The translations under genes and the position numbers were made by a program. DNA of 64,000 nt from Eudromia elegans (lineage: Eukaryota > Chordata > Aves > Tinamiformes > Tinamidae): contig PTEX01000060.1 in NCBI GenBank assembly GCA_003342815.1, forward strand, positions 1,066,244 to 1,130,243, given 5' to 3'. Each line of letters begins with the position of its first letter. Positions within the stretch are counted from its first letter, which is position 1. Below, piece after piece: positions 25,426 to 38,334 of the stretch. The notes beneath the pieces are model-generated. The model was not told where the DNA came from and made no database searches. It saw only the letters and a program-made list of their open reading frames with translations.

Positions 25426-26432
25426 GTAAAAGGATGTCAGACTCTAGTCTTCTGCACTATCCCACAGTAAGGATGACTTCAATAAAAACAAAATGGCAGA
25501 ATGGGACCTTGGAGGTAATCCTCTCTCTTTGATAAAAAGTTTCTGTTGATGTTGCAAGGGCAACTGAAAAAAAAAATGGATAAGTTGTTTCAAACTCATA
25601 CTTTTTTACCCCTTCTTCCTTTTTTTTTTTTTTTCTTTTTTTTTTTGAGGCAAACCTTTTCTCAAAAGTTTACTGCACTCAAGAATGATGACAAAACAGA
25701 TTATTTTGTTTGTTTAAATGTTGACAGTCTGACAGGAACAAATCCTGTATGAAAAATGCAAGTGCTTTTTTTCCCTTACCACACAAGCATTTGTGCATAA
25801 GAATCTGGCACTAGGAAGAATGTGCCAAAACCCCCTCACAGAAGCTATTATTTATATAGTACAATATGCTCATATCATCAAGACCTTGCTCTCTGCAAAA
25901 TACACCTCAGCTTGAAAACTGTCAGTATCTACAGGAGATAAGATATTACCTAAAGAAGTGGTATCTGCCACTTCCACAAGCTTTGTTAATACTTTTTCAC
26001 TGAGCAAGATTGACAATTTATAACTATGAAATAACTGCTGTCTGCCAGACTGACTTTTACTGACTTTTACTGGCATCTAAGATAGTGGAGGAGTATAGGT
26101 TGGTTCACCTGTGCTCTGAATCCAATTTAAATTAAATTTTATCTTATTAGGATAGGAAGCTACTGCTCAAATTAGTAATGATGCTAAACCTACAGCATTT
26201 TCTTGATATTTGCTTCTATTTTTTAATATTGTCTTCTCTATTTTTTCATTTAGGTCATGTTCCAAGAGTACAGCAGTAAAACATGAAACATATTGCACCT
26301 GATGAAAATTGAAAATAATTCACATTCATTTTGAGTAAAAAAAAAAAACAGTATTTTGACAGTTGATTTTCCCAAAGGAGAGCAAAAATAGGTTAGATAA
26401 AATAGAATTGGCCTGTCACAGAGAAAACAGAC

Positions 26433-26456
26433 CTATACAGAACTAACTCTGTATAG
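26433..26456. repeat. 9-bp perfect inverted repeat, 6-base loop
   Basis: CTATACAGA (26433-26441) pairs exactly with TCTGTATAG (26448-26456). It is a small hairpin of unknown role and could be chance. Confidence 0.7.
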
Positions 26457-28970
26457 AGTTATCTATCCATATGCGATCATTTTTAATGAAAGCCTTTTTC
26501 CAAAGCATTGTTATCAATGCCGGTTTGTGTATGCCAACTGCAGTTCTGACTCCTTCTTCTCACAAATATATACATATATATATATAAAATTGTATTTCTA
26601 TTTATGTTAGTATAATAAACATCCATCATGGGAGACTATCATTCCTTGAAAAAATAACAGGAATTTCCTTGGAAAAGGCTGCAGAACACAGGGCTGTGGA
26701 GGGAGAGGAGTTCATTGCAATAGGGACAAAAGGGTGACTCAGATGCTGGATCCTCAGCTGTGGCAAATTACTATAGCTTCACTGGCTTTCGTATCCCTCG
26801 AGCCTTTCCACAGTCATCTCCTTAATCTCGTTGATAATTTATATGAAAGGAAAGCAAGGTAGGACAGGGATACAGTTCCCTGAGAGTTCAAGGGAGAGAG
26901 AAGGAAAGAGATGTTCTTTTCTTGTCCTAGTTTGGGGACTGCAGTAGGAAATAAGGCAAGTGGATGGAGGAGAGGGAGATTACATGTTACTTTTTTTTTT
27001 TTTTATCCAGGATTCTTGTACCTGAGAAGGTGAGAACCTAAGTAGTATTAGGAAGAATAAATTATTGAAGCTGGATGGTACCTTAGTGATAGTCTAATTT
27101 TTCAGAACTAAGCAACTCAGCAACTCTCCAGTCCAAACCAGAATCTAAATATGATTTGGGTTTTTTTCAGCAGAAATGATCCTTCTTATGCACCCTCTAT
27201 ACACATTTCATGACTGTTCCATTTTTTGGAGGATACAGGTAGAAGTATTTAAAACATTCAAACCTCCCACTGCATGGAGTGCTTTATAAATACTTATGTG
27301 GTTAAATTATTGTTGCAACAGACTTAAATTAATTTTCACAAATGTAGCTAGAGTAAAAAAACCTGTTCTGTTAACACTCTTCACACTTTACTGTGTGAAC
27401 AAGATAGAGCAAGATTCTCTCAAGGCACAGTTCAAAAATACATGGAGAAGAGAGAAAGCAGAATGATAGAATAAACCAAGAAACTCAGCATTTACATGAT
27501 AAAGCACTCTGGTCTTTAATTTTACCAGAGGGTTCAAAGTAACAGAACTAGCTCAGCTGGATGGATTCTGTCTCATTCTGTCTTAAGTGAATAACAGAGA
27601 GACCTCTCACCTTCACATGTTTATGTTTGCAAGCACAGATGGGTGCTTCAGGGTGAAAAATTTCCTTGATTCCTAATGTCCTAATAGACCCAAAATTGTT
27701 GTTGTTGTTGGTTTTTTTAAGCAGTCAAGCAACTCTTCACCTTCTTGCCCTCTCCTATTTATCGGCAGCTACAGCACTTTTTACATTCAGAGCTATATTT
27801 GAACAAAAGTGATGTTTGATCTTCTATAAGGAGACAAAATCAAGCTGGTAACATTATGTAAGATAACAAGAGTTTTTCTAGAGAAAAAAGAAGAAAAGAA
27901 AGCATTTTTAGCTTTAAATGTTCCCTTTCTTAGGTGTGGAAGAAGGTATTGTTCACACCAGCCTGACTTTTTTAAAGACAAGATGATCAGGATATGGAAC
28001 AGAAATGGTCAGTGAAGACAGGATGAGGAGCTACAGTTAAGTGCTCTGCAAATGAAGCTTCCCACTGCAAAGCAGGTGTAGGTAAACAGGCAACTCAGTG
28101 GGTGTGAGAAGAGTGTTACGGAGAGAGCAACAAAGGAGGAAGGAGGCGGCAGAGGGAGTGTGGACTCAGATGTTGCATATTGCTCCTTCTGACCTTTCCG
28201 GTTCAGTACATGGGTATCTCTGTTACCTGAAATCCAAAGACCCAGACCCAGACAAATGCAAACAAAAACTTTGATGAGCTATTGTGCATAGGTCAATGAT
28301 GGTTGTGTGTACATTCTTATAGAAGGGTTAAAAACCTAGTTATAAAAATATCCCTCTTTTCAAAATTGCAATAACAGTGGAATTATAGTTTTGGGGTATT
28401 GTCTAGCTATTCCTGAGGTCCAGTTTAGGTCAAATTAATAATTTTGCTTAAAATACACTTAAAATGATTTATGCATTTTATTCAGTACTTTCAATACACA
28501 GCTAAGATGACAACTTCCTTAAAAGTTTTCATCTAGACTGGAACCAGACTTGGGGTCTTATTGCTTTATTTTTGTCTAATGTCTTGATTCATTCACATGC
28601 AAAGACTCATATTCAATAAGACAACAGAAAATTGCTCTCTCATAGCTTTATCTTGGGCAAGTGATAGGGGTGCTCAACTGGAGTGAAGATGCAGGCTTCC
28701 ACCTCCTTCAGCATCTGCTGGAACTGCATCCTGGGCCTTCTCCATCAATCTTCTAGGCGCTCTGCAAGAGGATGAAATGTAATAAAATTGACATTATCAC
28801 CTACTGCTGTGTGCGCAAGGCTGAAGGGATGTATGAGTATCCTAAAAATAATAAAAGAAAAGATCCTCTCAAATCTGAGCCAAAAACGAATCTCTGAGCT
28901 ATGGTTTAGGGTGATTACATTTGCACAGTATATATCTGTCCATATGTACTGAGGAACATGCAATCAATAC

Positions 28971-28990
28971 TTTTTTTTTTTTTTTTTTTT
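28971..28990. repeat. Poly-T run (20 T)
   Basis: An uninterrupted homopolymer with no recognised retroposon next to it. Confidence 0.9.
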
Positions 28991-31900
28991 CCTCTGAAAA
29001 GGCAATTCTACATCATCTCTAACACGGCAACCACAGGTGCATTAGTAAGGTCAGGGCACTCTTGTCATAATCTATAGCGCTCCTTTGGTGTGTAAGAACT
29101 ATCACTTTCCTAGAAAGAGCTTAGAATGGTTTAGGGGACAACATAACAACATCTGTCTGTCTGTCTTTTTTCTTTTTTTTTTTTTTTTCCCCCAGTAGTT
29201 AGCCAAAATGGGGTCAGACTTTCTTTTGAGAAAGGAAAAGATTTGGGACCAGAGAATTGTCCCTTGAAGACCATGACTACAGTAGCACAACCACAGTGGC
29301 AGTCTGTAGAGTGAAACAGTTAGTGCTGAGGATATGGTATGATTACTGTCAGTGTTTTGGAGGGGTTTCTTTGAGACTAGTTCTGGTCTGATCGCATGAA
29401 CTGGCAACCCGTTAGAGATGAGAAAGCAGTAGGTGTGATTCTGCAGCTCACCCTCTCATTTATCATGATCCAAAGGCACCTTGGGACAGTTGAGTGTCAG
29501 GAACCAAAGTTGTCCCTAAATAAGGACAACAGGAAGATTCACTCCAGAGTTGTGCCTGATCTGAACTATGATGCTGTTGTAAATGCACCTGTAGCCTATG
29601 TAGCTAGTGTAGGGGCATAGCATAGTCATCTCCTGAGTATCCTCCTTAGGGTGCTAATTCTGTTGAGTGAAGTCAAGATAGCCAAAAGCAATTCTGAGCA
29701 TTTCCTAACCTACCCTGTCTCTTTCATTAATGGAAAGGAGAAACTATGCTTAATATAGGAAGTATGGTAGGTGGTCTAATTATGAGCCCTCTTAATTCTC
29801 AGCCTAGTATAACTCAGCTCAAGAAAACAGGTAAGTTTCAGTGGTTTAATCTAGTAGCTTTAAAGCATGCTGAGGAAAAATGGCAGTAAAAATATAAAGG
29901 ATTTCTTTTTTTTTCCTAATAAAATATTTAGTTCATGGTAGATGTAAAGTCAGTGGGCCTCCAGTTAAAAGGAAATGCCTCCTCCTCCTTGGACTCTCTC
30001 CAGCTCACAAATCTCCATCTGCTAATTGGCCTTAATCCACAGGAAGAAAAGGAAAAAAAAAAGACTTCATAGAACATGGAAAATACTGAAGTGATACACT
30101 GATCCATTTTCATATTTTAAGCTAAAAATGCAGTGCTTTAACTTGGCAAACTAGGAAATTGAACAAGTAGCTTTAAAAACTAAAAACAGAAGTGGGAGAA
30201 TTAGAAACAAAGGGGGTGTGGGAAGACAAGTTAAGAAACATGAGTATCAAGTAATATATTTTTTTTTTCATTCAGCAAATGTACACATTGTAAAATAATC
30301 AAATTCAGTCCTCCCTCAACAATAGGAGCTGGTAAAAAAATGACACAGTTAATATATTTTCCATGCCTTCTTATTCTGCAGCTGATGCCTTTTTTTCTGT
30401 GTTAGAGTATGTCCTTCTGCATGAACACAAGCTGCCCTTTGAACCAAATCCCTCAGGTTTCCAGTTATAAAAAGTTCCCGATAAAAACAAAATATAAAAA
30501 AAGACCTTTAGGGACTTTTAAGTCAGAATGAAAACTGTACCCTCCCCTGCTTCAGATTTTTCCACTGATTTTATTTTCATACAAGGTCCAGCTTCATCAG
30601 AAAAACAAAACAGTGATAGCACATTAGCCAAGACAATTCTACCCAGAACCTCTCCCATTAACACACCAAACTTCACTCCCAAAGAATTAAAAGATTAAAA
30701 ATAAACTAATTACTGAGAATTTTGCGTCCTAAGTAACTAGTTCCAGCCACCTGGATCACAGCTGCTATGGAAACTACTCAATCAATTTTTTTTTTCTTTT
30801 TTCCTGATCATTAAAGGAGAAAAAGAGAAAGGACTTAAAACCCACACAGATTGGGTAGGAACAACCTTGCCTTTAGAAATATTCCAGGATGATAATCAGC
30901 CCAAAATATTAACACATGAATGTACCTATTGCGGAGAACTTGGAAATTATAAGAAAATGGTGAAACATTATTTTCCTCTTTTCTGGCCTTCTAGCACCCT
31001 AAATTTGTGTACATATGGTACAAAATTTTACTCTTTGTACAATAATTTGTGCAAATCACAGCGAAGGAATAGCAGCTTCAGCAGCCTCTCTTGCTCTATT
31101 TGCATCACACTGGTGAAGGGGAATGAGCACTTTGGAGCTAATATGCCAGCTATCCACAGACATCCCAGCCTATGTGTGAAAACTCTGCACAGACAAATCA
31201 TAAATTTGTTGACACATGGTCACAGTATACATGTGGGGAGGAGAGAAGTGTGTGTGTGGAAACGTGCAGAAGACCAGGACTAGAATGGTAATTTAATATG
31301 CCCTAACATTTTCTAGAGAGATTAAGGAATTTGGGTAATAAACCCCTCATAGTCTCTGAAAAACATATCTGGATGGCCTTTAATTATACAAATGTGATGA
31401 CTTTATTATTAAAAGTGATGTGTTAAGCTTTATCCCTGATTTAGATGGACCTGGAAAGAATAATACTGGAACACAGAAAAAAAAAAGTCAACATGAAATA
31501 AAATAAAAGCTGGATACATTAAATTTGATGTAGTCCAAACTGAGCCCTTAAAAATAAGTTGTGATAAAGTAGAAATGAAATGTTCCTAACTGTGTCCTGC
31601 ATATGGGATTGCTCCAACCTCTGATTTTTTTAAAAAATACAATATTACTTCTTTTAACCTTGGTAGGTGATACATAATTTAGAAAAATGAACTATATCAG
31701 TTAACAACAGGATAGCCCAACATATATGTACTTGGTAAGCTGTGCTTGTTAAAATAAATTGTACTTTAACAGAGCGAGGTGTAAAATTGCATGTACAAAG
31801 CCAAGAAGTGAGATCTTTGTCTACAGAACTCACAAAGAGGCAGGTAGAAAAGAAAGACTGATATGGATTAATTTCATCCGGATTTAGCTATCTGAAAATG

Positions 31901-32274
31901 TAGTATCTTTTTGTGAAAACCATGGAGAGAGATTCATCTCTCTGAGACAGTTCAGGCATATGTTACAAACCCATCCCAGAACAGAATGCATCACTTTCTC
32001 AAAGTGCTTGTTTTTCTCTCTTTATGGTAGAGATGAATCTTAGCTTTTGAAATTAGCAGTCTTTGTTGAGGTGAGAATACGATTGGGGTGGATTCAGAGG
32101 TAAGAGAAAGACCAACCTTAACTGCCTTATGTGTGTCTCTCCAGTTCTTTCCTTTCTTCAGCATCTTGTTCTGAACTTTTTAACTTTTTTTTTTCTCTTT
32201 CCTGGGGAAAAAAAAAATCCTGAAAAGCTTGAAGGATCACAGTGAAGTAATAATTAAATACAAGTTCTCATGTG

Positions 32275-32610
32275 AAACTAGGGCCAGAAAGGCCAATGTG
32301 ATTCATAACTGCATAAGTCAGAAGAAAATGAGTAGGTCTGGTACACAGAAGTATCTTTTTGAGTCTGTATAAAGCACTGGTGAGACATGCACAGGAATAC
32401 TGAATACAGGTCTGATCTTTATCATTTTCAAAAGCACACTGAAAAATTAGAGGAAATAAAGGGAATAATAATATACCAATTCAAAGACTGGAGAAAATGC
32501 CTTCTAGTGAAGGACTCAGAGTCCAATTTAGCCAGCAAAAAGGCAAGCAGAAACTCAGTAACGGTGTGCTACACATATGCCTGGAGGAAGTACTAATGGA
32601 CCAGAAGATG
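32275..32610 (+). mobile_element. Ancient CR1/L3-type LINE fragment, 3' part of ORF2
   Basis: The DNA reads AAAGGCCAATGTGATTCATA, GGTCTGGTACACAGAAGTAT, GAGTCTGTATAAAGCACTGG, TGAGACATGCACAGGAATAC and ACTGAAAAATTAGAGGAAAT. These follow, in order, the conserved CR1-clade segment that encodes the C-terminal part of ORF2 ('YKALVRPHLEYC', 'IEKLE' region). Frameshifts and stops are frequent, so it is an old inactive copy. Similarity fades after about 32600. Confidence 0.8.
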
Positions 32611-33543
32611 TATTAGTTACTTTTGCTCTTTAGATATATTGACACTTAAAATATGAAAACAGAAGTCTGTATCAATTCTGCATCTTCTATAGCTATAGAG
32701 AGCTACACAGGTTGCCCTGGCATAGGGTAGAACTGCTTAATGAACAAATAAGGTAATAACTTATGGCTGTGTTTGTCTTGAGCAAATGGGAATTGCTGGT
32801 AAAGTACATTACATTTCACATAGTAAGAGGTCTTGGAGACAAACGACAACAACTTCTAGTTCAGAAATAACAACTGATATTGTGATTTAATTTGTGCAGA
32901 CATCAAGGCTAATACCTTTGAATATCACAAGAACTGAGAGAAAAGGGCCCAAAAGGACACATAGTCCATATCAAGATGATGTATTCATTTACAACTTGTG
33001 GAGCTACATGTAGTCAAGAAATGTTAAGATGAAAAGTGCTTAAGAGCATGAAAAGTAACAACTTTTCAAATATTTATGTTTTTGTCTTACTTAAGTTTCT
33101 TTCTCTTTCTCTCTTTCTTTCTCTCTCTCTTTCTTTTTAAAGTATCAAATAGCATAAGTCTGCATTACAGAGAAACTTTCCAGCCAGCAAGAATTTTCAG
33201 ATCCATCAAACTGGAAACTTAAATGCATTTACCTTTTGTTTTATTTTTGTAATTTTCATAACTGACATTCCATGGGGACTGGTATGTGTGCTGGCTGGAG
33301 GTGGGTAATAGTCCCTCAAGGACATGCTTTGCTTTTTTCATATAAATATAGGCATGCATTAACTGGAAAAGTGTCCTGGGAGAAATTTACTTCTCAACCT
33401 ACCAAGTTCATATCTCAGACAGGCATTGTTATTACTTATTTATATCAGAGTAATACGCAGGGTGGATAAGCTCACTGTTAGCATGAGCATTAGAAGACTA
33501 GACAGCAAAATATAGTCTCTCCTAGAGGAAGTTTTTCATAAGT
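32611..33543. other. Non-coding sequence with a CT-rich microsatellite
   Basis: AT-rich unique sequence. The only clear structure is a pyrimidine tract of TTTCT/CTCT units at 33096-33138. Confidence 0.55.
33096..33138. repeat. (TTTCT/CT)n pyrimidine microsatellite
   Basis: Forty-odd bases of almost pure pyrimidine with CTTT and CT units. Likely length-variable. Confidence 0.9.
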
Positions 33544-33665
33544 ATGGGAAAGAAATTAGCAGCTCAAGGAAGTGAAGTAACTTGCCGAAGGTCACGTAAC
33601 AAATCAGACACAAAAGCCAGTGGGGGAATCGGGTATCTGCTGATTCCCATTGACTCAGGCTGCTC
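33544..33665 (+). mobile_element. MIR/CORE-SINE-like relic (3' half)
   Basis: Reads GGAAGTGAAGTAACTTGCCG, AAGGTCACGTAACAAATCAG, GGGGGAATCGGGTATCTGCT and GATTCCCATTGACTCAGGCT. This follows the conserved 'gaagtgacttgcccaaggtcacacagcaagtcagtggcagagctgggaatagaac' segment of MIR-type SINEs and related amniote elements. It is one of the best-preserved matches of this kind in the window. The exact subfamily cannot be fixed by eye. Confidence 0.7.
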
Positions 33666-33714
33666 AGCTCTAAGGAAGGATGTCTTCACATCCCTACTGA
33701 GTAGAAATAAAGAT

Positions 33715-33800
33715 AGTGTGCTCTGGATTTATACCAGGTTAACAGCTGGCATAAATCAGCCTAACCCCACTGAAGTCAACAGTAACCTACTTAATCATAC
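33715..33800. repeat. Ancient interspersed repeat, partly palindromic
   Basis: GATTTATACCAGGTTAACAG, CTGGCATAAATCAGCCTAAC and CCCACTGAAGTCAACAGTAA resemble a common ancient sauropsid repeat in which 'ataaatcagcataactccattgaagtcaatgg' occurs in palindromic form. Here GATTTATACCAG is mirrored imperfectly by CTGGCATAAATC. The family name is not certain. Confidence 0.5.
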
Positions 33801-34554
33801 CACTTATAATTATAACTTGGCATAAGGTCTGTCATCGGGCCTCTTGAAATGCACTTAAAGAAAATGTAATTAAGAAACAACACAGCAATCATAGTGAAAT
33901 ATCAGCATAGTAGTAAAAACAAAAATAGTCTGAAAAACATAAAACTAACATGAGATCCAATTAAAATAAGTTGTGACTGACTGTATGGGCTAGAAGGTGT
34001 CCCTGGAGCCTCCAGAGACCTTTGTTAACACGACTGCCCAACTGGTTCTTCTCTCACTGATTGTTCATCCCTTTTGTGAACTCTGCCAAATCAGTCCTGC
34101 CAGATGTCACCCATCCCATTAGGATTTCAAATATCCACAAATGGGTTTGTTTATTTGGGATTTTTAATACCATCACGAGGCGAATAGCATTTTATCTAAT
34201 TCTCCCAGGGTTCCCTTATAAAAAGCTACTAGCTTCTTGTTACATCTTCAGTTCAGTTTACTTCAGACACTGCTTTATTTATTATCTATTTTCTGTGGAT
34301 TTCTAGGGAACAAAGTATAAACTAAAGGGCTGTAAGCCAGCAATCTGAGAGCGTCCAAGTATTTAGACCTCCAAAGACAGCGTAATTCATCCTCTTCAGT
34401 CTAATAGGAAGTTCTGGGATAACTTTTCATATGGAAATTTCTTTCTTGTTCATCTTTAGACCGAAGTTCTGAAACATAACTGGAATTACCTGCAAAGTAT
34501 TTTCACCTTCCTTTGGATATTTGGATATTCCCTAGTTTAAACACTGATACATTT
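33801..34554. other. AT-rich non-coding sequence
   Basis: No gene or repeat recognised. The 81-codon frame at 34061-34306 (+) has no motif I know. Confidence 0.5.
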
Positions 34555-34613
34555 AAAAAAGAAAAAAAAAAAGAAAAATTTAAAAAAAATAAAAAAAGAA
34601 AAGAAAAGAAAAA
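34555..34613. repeat. A-rich low-complexity tract
   Basis: AAAAG and AAAAAAT units for about 60 bases, ending in (AAAAG)n-like sequence. No retroposon body is visible upstream. Confidence 0.9.
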
Positions 34614-37600
34614 GTTGCTTAAGTAACAGAATAAGGATTTTTTTTCTTTTCTTTTTTTGCTAATCCAGCGGGGGCAAATTGATCAATTTCCCTCTAGGTA
34701 CATGCAGGCAATTAAAGGTCATGAAGAAACCATGACATTTCCTGACTTAATATATGTACAATACATCATCATTAGCCACAGATCCAAAGAAAAAGAGCTT
34801 TGAAAAACAGAGCCCACTGGATGCGTTGGAGTGAAGGATTCCTAGGATACTGCGATATATCAACACCTTCTATTCTCTCTGCTAATACAGAACCAGTTCT
34901 TTGAAACCAGTGAACCAAAACTTCCATGATACCCCTAGCTGCTTGCTCTTGTGCTCACTCTAGCATGAAACTTCTGTCCTTCCAGTATTTTCCCTCTGAG
35001 ATTAGCCCACTGTTTAATTGATTTCACAGTCCAGACTAATATAGCGTGAGGTAATGCTTGCAAATTGACTAAGCTTTGCGCCATGATAGCACAGTGAGAG
35101 CTGGCACAGCACAATAAGCAAAAGGAGAGGAAAATGTCAGGAGAAAGCCCAGAAATGTCACAGAGGCCACTTAACCCACGTGCAGGAAGCTAAGAGGAAA
35201 AATCACTGGCAATTCTGTTCCCAATCCAACTTTTGGGAGGTAAAAGCTTATGGTCTCTTGCCAGCTCTGGCTAATTTGTAGTATCAGGCCCTGAGAGAAG
35301 ATGACAGCTGCAGACGATGTGGAAGGAAAGCCACCTTGCAACACATTTTGTCAAGTTGCACTCTCTGGCATGGGCCCAGGGCCGGTATTGCTGGAGACAT
35401 GATGAAGTGTGAAAAGTCCTGGCAGGCATTTTAGACAAATAAAAGATGGGAGGCAAGGGAAAATCAGGACCAAAGGAGATTAATATTTGTGAGCTTTATA
35501 GCAGAAGAGGGAAAGCAATAGGAAGTAACAAAATCCCCACAGGGAACTGAGCACGACAGCAGCAGATTAAAAACAGGATGGACCTGAAGCGGAAGCTTAT
35601 TTTTTCCAGCTGGACCTTCACCTGAGATCAGATTGTGAGTAGCAGTCAGAGAAAAGCAAGTAGGTAATAATGAGAGAATTTGCAGGCCCCAAATTCAAAA
35701 AGCTTGGTGAGGCTGAATACGTGCAATAGCGGGGACAGGGGATGGAAGAGCATGGGATTTTCTAATGAGGGACTGATAAGGGCATTATGGCAGCGTGAAA
35801 CTCCACAAGCTGTGTATATACCACATGGGTAACAGCAGCTATGGTCCTAGACCTGCAGGTTGGTTATACCCTACCTGCAGCTGCTGGCTGTGCTTCCTCC
35901 AGGAGATATGGAAATTTAGGACTGTGAGTAGGGAGGGAATCCCAGAGGGATCCTTGATAGGGATAATCAGAGAGTGTGGCAATCATGGCAAGTGTCAAAT
36001 ATGTCAAAGACCTTGTAGGAAGGCTCCTACTGGAGGCCAGACTTTCTGCCTGCCTCTCCTGGTCAGATCTTCTGAGGACTGAGGTCTGTTGTGATTTACT
36101 GGCAAACTCCAGTGTCCCAAGCAAGCTGGGAATACTTTGGAGATTTTAGTGGGAATAAGAAAAACTGCAGCAGCCTGAAAGTAAGCTGTCAGAGGGGATC
36201 GCCCAGGCAGCAATCAAATTACAAAATTCACACAAAATATTGTAAATCATTCTTGATTCTTGGCATATGGTAAATTCCTGGATTGTATTCCAGCAAAAAT
36301 GCTAGATTTTTTTTGTTAGTTTGTTTTTAATGGAAACTTCTTTATATTGAGTGTTTTAAACTGTGGATGAGTAACAGTTGAGGACTTGTACAGTTTTAAG
36401 ATGAAATGTGATACATTTTTAGTGTGGTGCATTTTTTCTAGGTAGTAACCTGCCATGATTAGGTTTTGTCCTGTGAGATCAAAGAAACTGCTGACTGTTT
36501 TCAAGATATTCTTCCCAGGAGCAGCGTATCCATTTCCTCATTGTACACAGTATGTCACCGATAGACCTCAGAGCAATGTTTCCTAACTGATGACACAGAA
36601 TATCTTCTGGTGGAAGACAAGTCTCTCTAGTGAGATACGGATGCTGCAGCAAAAATGACATACAGAAATCAAGTAAATAAAACCTACTTGCACTATAGAG
36701 ATCCAGGTATGCTGTCCCAGGACTTGGCTCCATCAAGTGAGAAGTTGGTAAAATGACTGATATAGCAAAGCCAACTAGAGTCACCTGGGTGATTATCCCT
36801 GTCTCAGGGCTGGTGTCCTGATGTCAGTAGCACAAACCAGCATGAAGCACAGGTGGCCCTACGAGAAGTAAAGTAGGAGGGTAACAGGTAGTCCCTGTAC
36901 AGGATGATCCTTCTGGCTTACTTTTAACTTCAGGTATGATGAATCCTCCACCCTCTCTTTCTTCTCAAAGGACTTCATTCCTTTTCCCTTCTTCTTAGCA
37001 ACCATCTTTATTTGTGTCTTTTATCCATTTTACTTTTCAGTTCCTAAGTTGTACTGACTTAATCAAATTCTACCATGCACCTATTTTCTCTCAGCCCTAT
37101 CTCTACTGTCAGGGTGATGTTATCTCCAAACAAGCATACCAGATACACTGCACATATGGGAAATAAAATAACAGTCCCTCTGTCTCAGCAATATCCTTTC
37201 CGTCTCTCTTTTCTTCTTCAGCAAACTTTGCAGGGAGTCTCAACTATTAAGCCTATCTGAAACAGCTTGATTCCACTCAGAATAGCAGAGGAGTTTCAGG
37301 AGCAGTGCGTAGAGAAAAAAAAACCCAACAAGTTCTTCCTCTGACCTCTGATGTGTTCTCTGATATGACCTCAAAGTCTGAGAAAGTTTTGCTTTAGGAC
37401 TTTCCCTAAACTTAAACTGAAACTGCAGTTTCTTGTTATGGGTTTTGAGTAAATACTTTGATACGTTTTTACACAAAGATGGGATATTTGTCATGCCTTA
37501 AAGTAACCTGGATGGTTGTAAAGAACTAATTTCAACCTGGCACAATCTCAACCTAATCACAGTGTTTTCCAATTCATTTCAGGCTCAAGTGCCACTGGCA

Positions 37601-38130
37601 TGAAAAAGCCCTTTATTGCTAGGATATTGTTGAACCAGTGTAACGATGAGGACTCTTGAGCTCTGCAGGAAAGTTTGCTCAAAGCTGAAGGTCTGGAAAA
37701 GCGGTGAAATCTATACTTTTTCAGTCTTCAGTGAGAGAATTAATGCTAAAGCCAGAAAAGTAGTTTTAGGAACTAAGTTAAATGGGTGGAAGCTATATAT
37801 TCTGATGATTGAAAGGAAAAGGCTGGAATGCCCTGTTTGCCCGTGTTCATTTATACTTGAGTTAACGTAATATTTTTAAACTGATATTGCAAGATCACCT
37901 CTTTCCCTGGTTTTAAGAGGATCATGGATCCCAAGAGTTTCTCTCAGATAGCTTATGTGTAACAGTACATAACTGTTTAAGGAGACAGCTTTAATGACCA
38001 TCTTCTCATGTTCTCCTATTTATGGGTCCAGAAGAAGGATAGAGTTAAAGATTATGCAAAAATGAATTACAAAAGACAAAGTGTAATCATAATACCATGT
38101 CAGAACATCTTTGCTGTTACCATATTTAAT
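34614..38130. other. Non-coding sequence, partly GC-balanced
   Basis: Between 34640 and 35110 the sequence is less repetitive and includes an inverted repeat GTCATG-7 bases-CATGAC at 34718-34736. A GC-richer patch at 35700-36200 has overlapping frames on both strands without a known domain, plus ACCTGCAGGT (35851-35860) mirrored by ACCTGCAG (35873-35880). No gene is supported. Confidence 0.5.
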
Positions 38131-38185
38131 CCATACCTATATTTAACACCTACCTGTATTTAACACATACCGTATTAAGACATAC
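38131..38185. repeat. Short imperfect tandem repeat (about 17-19 bp units)
   Basis: CCATACCTATATTTAACAC, then CTACCTGTATTTAACAC, then ATACCGTATTAAGAC are three decaying copies of one unit. It is a minisatellite seed of no known role. Confidence 0.7.
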
Positions 38186-38275
38186 GTCATAAAACCCTTA
38201 CTATGGAAAGATGTGAGTCTACTCTACTACTGCTACTCTATATTTCATAAAGATTTTTTCCTTGTGTCTATGCAG

Positions 38276-38334
38276 GACCCATTTGAAGCCTGGGAGAGTG
38301 CCTTAAATGCATATGGATCAGCTAGGAGGATCAG
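38276..38334 (+). other. Weak internal exon candidate
   Basis: A pyrimidine-rich run ends in TATGCAG, then 59 bases read DPFEAWESALNAYGSARRI in one frame, then AG|GTACTG, a fair donor. The peptide is more protein-like than nearby frames, but the length is not a multiple of three and I recognise no family. Chance splice-like signals are common at this scale. Confidence 0.2.

Larger units (their letters stand above)
25426..32274. other. Intron-like or intergenic AT-rich sequence
   Basis: No convincing exon. It holds T-rich runs at 25620-25646, 28971-28990 and 29166-29188, an AT run at 26566-26586, a short (GTT)n near 27700, and a 10-bp unit (TGACTTTTAC) repeated about twice at 26051-26073. At 27060-27095 a weak match to a CR1-type end is too degraded to call. 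The 138-codon frame at 30867-31283 (+) starts at a TTG and has an isolated CxxC motif but no complete domain. Confidence 0.5.

Noticed and set aside
27060-27095. Possible further CR1 end
   Set aside because: GCTGGATGGTACCTTAGTGA only loosely resembles the CR1 terminus, with no tail repeat and no continuing body.
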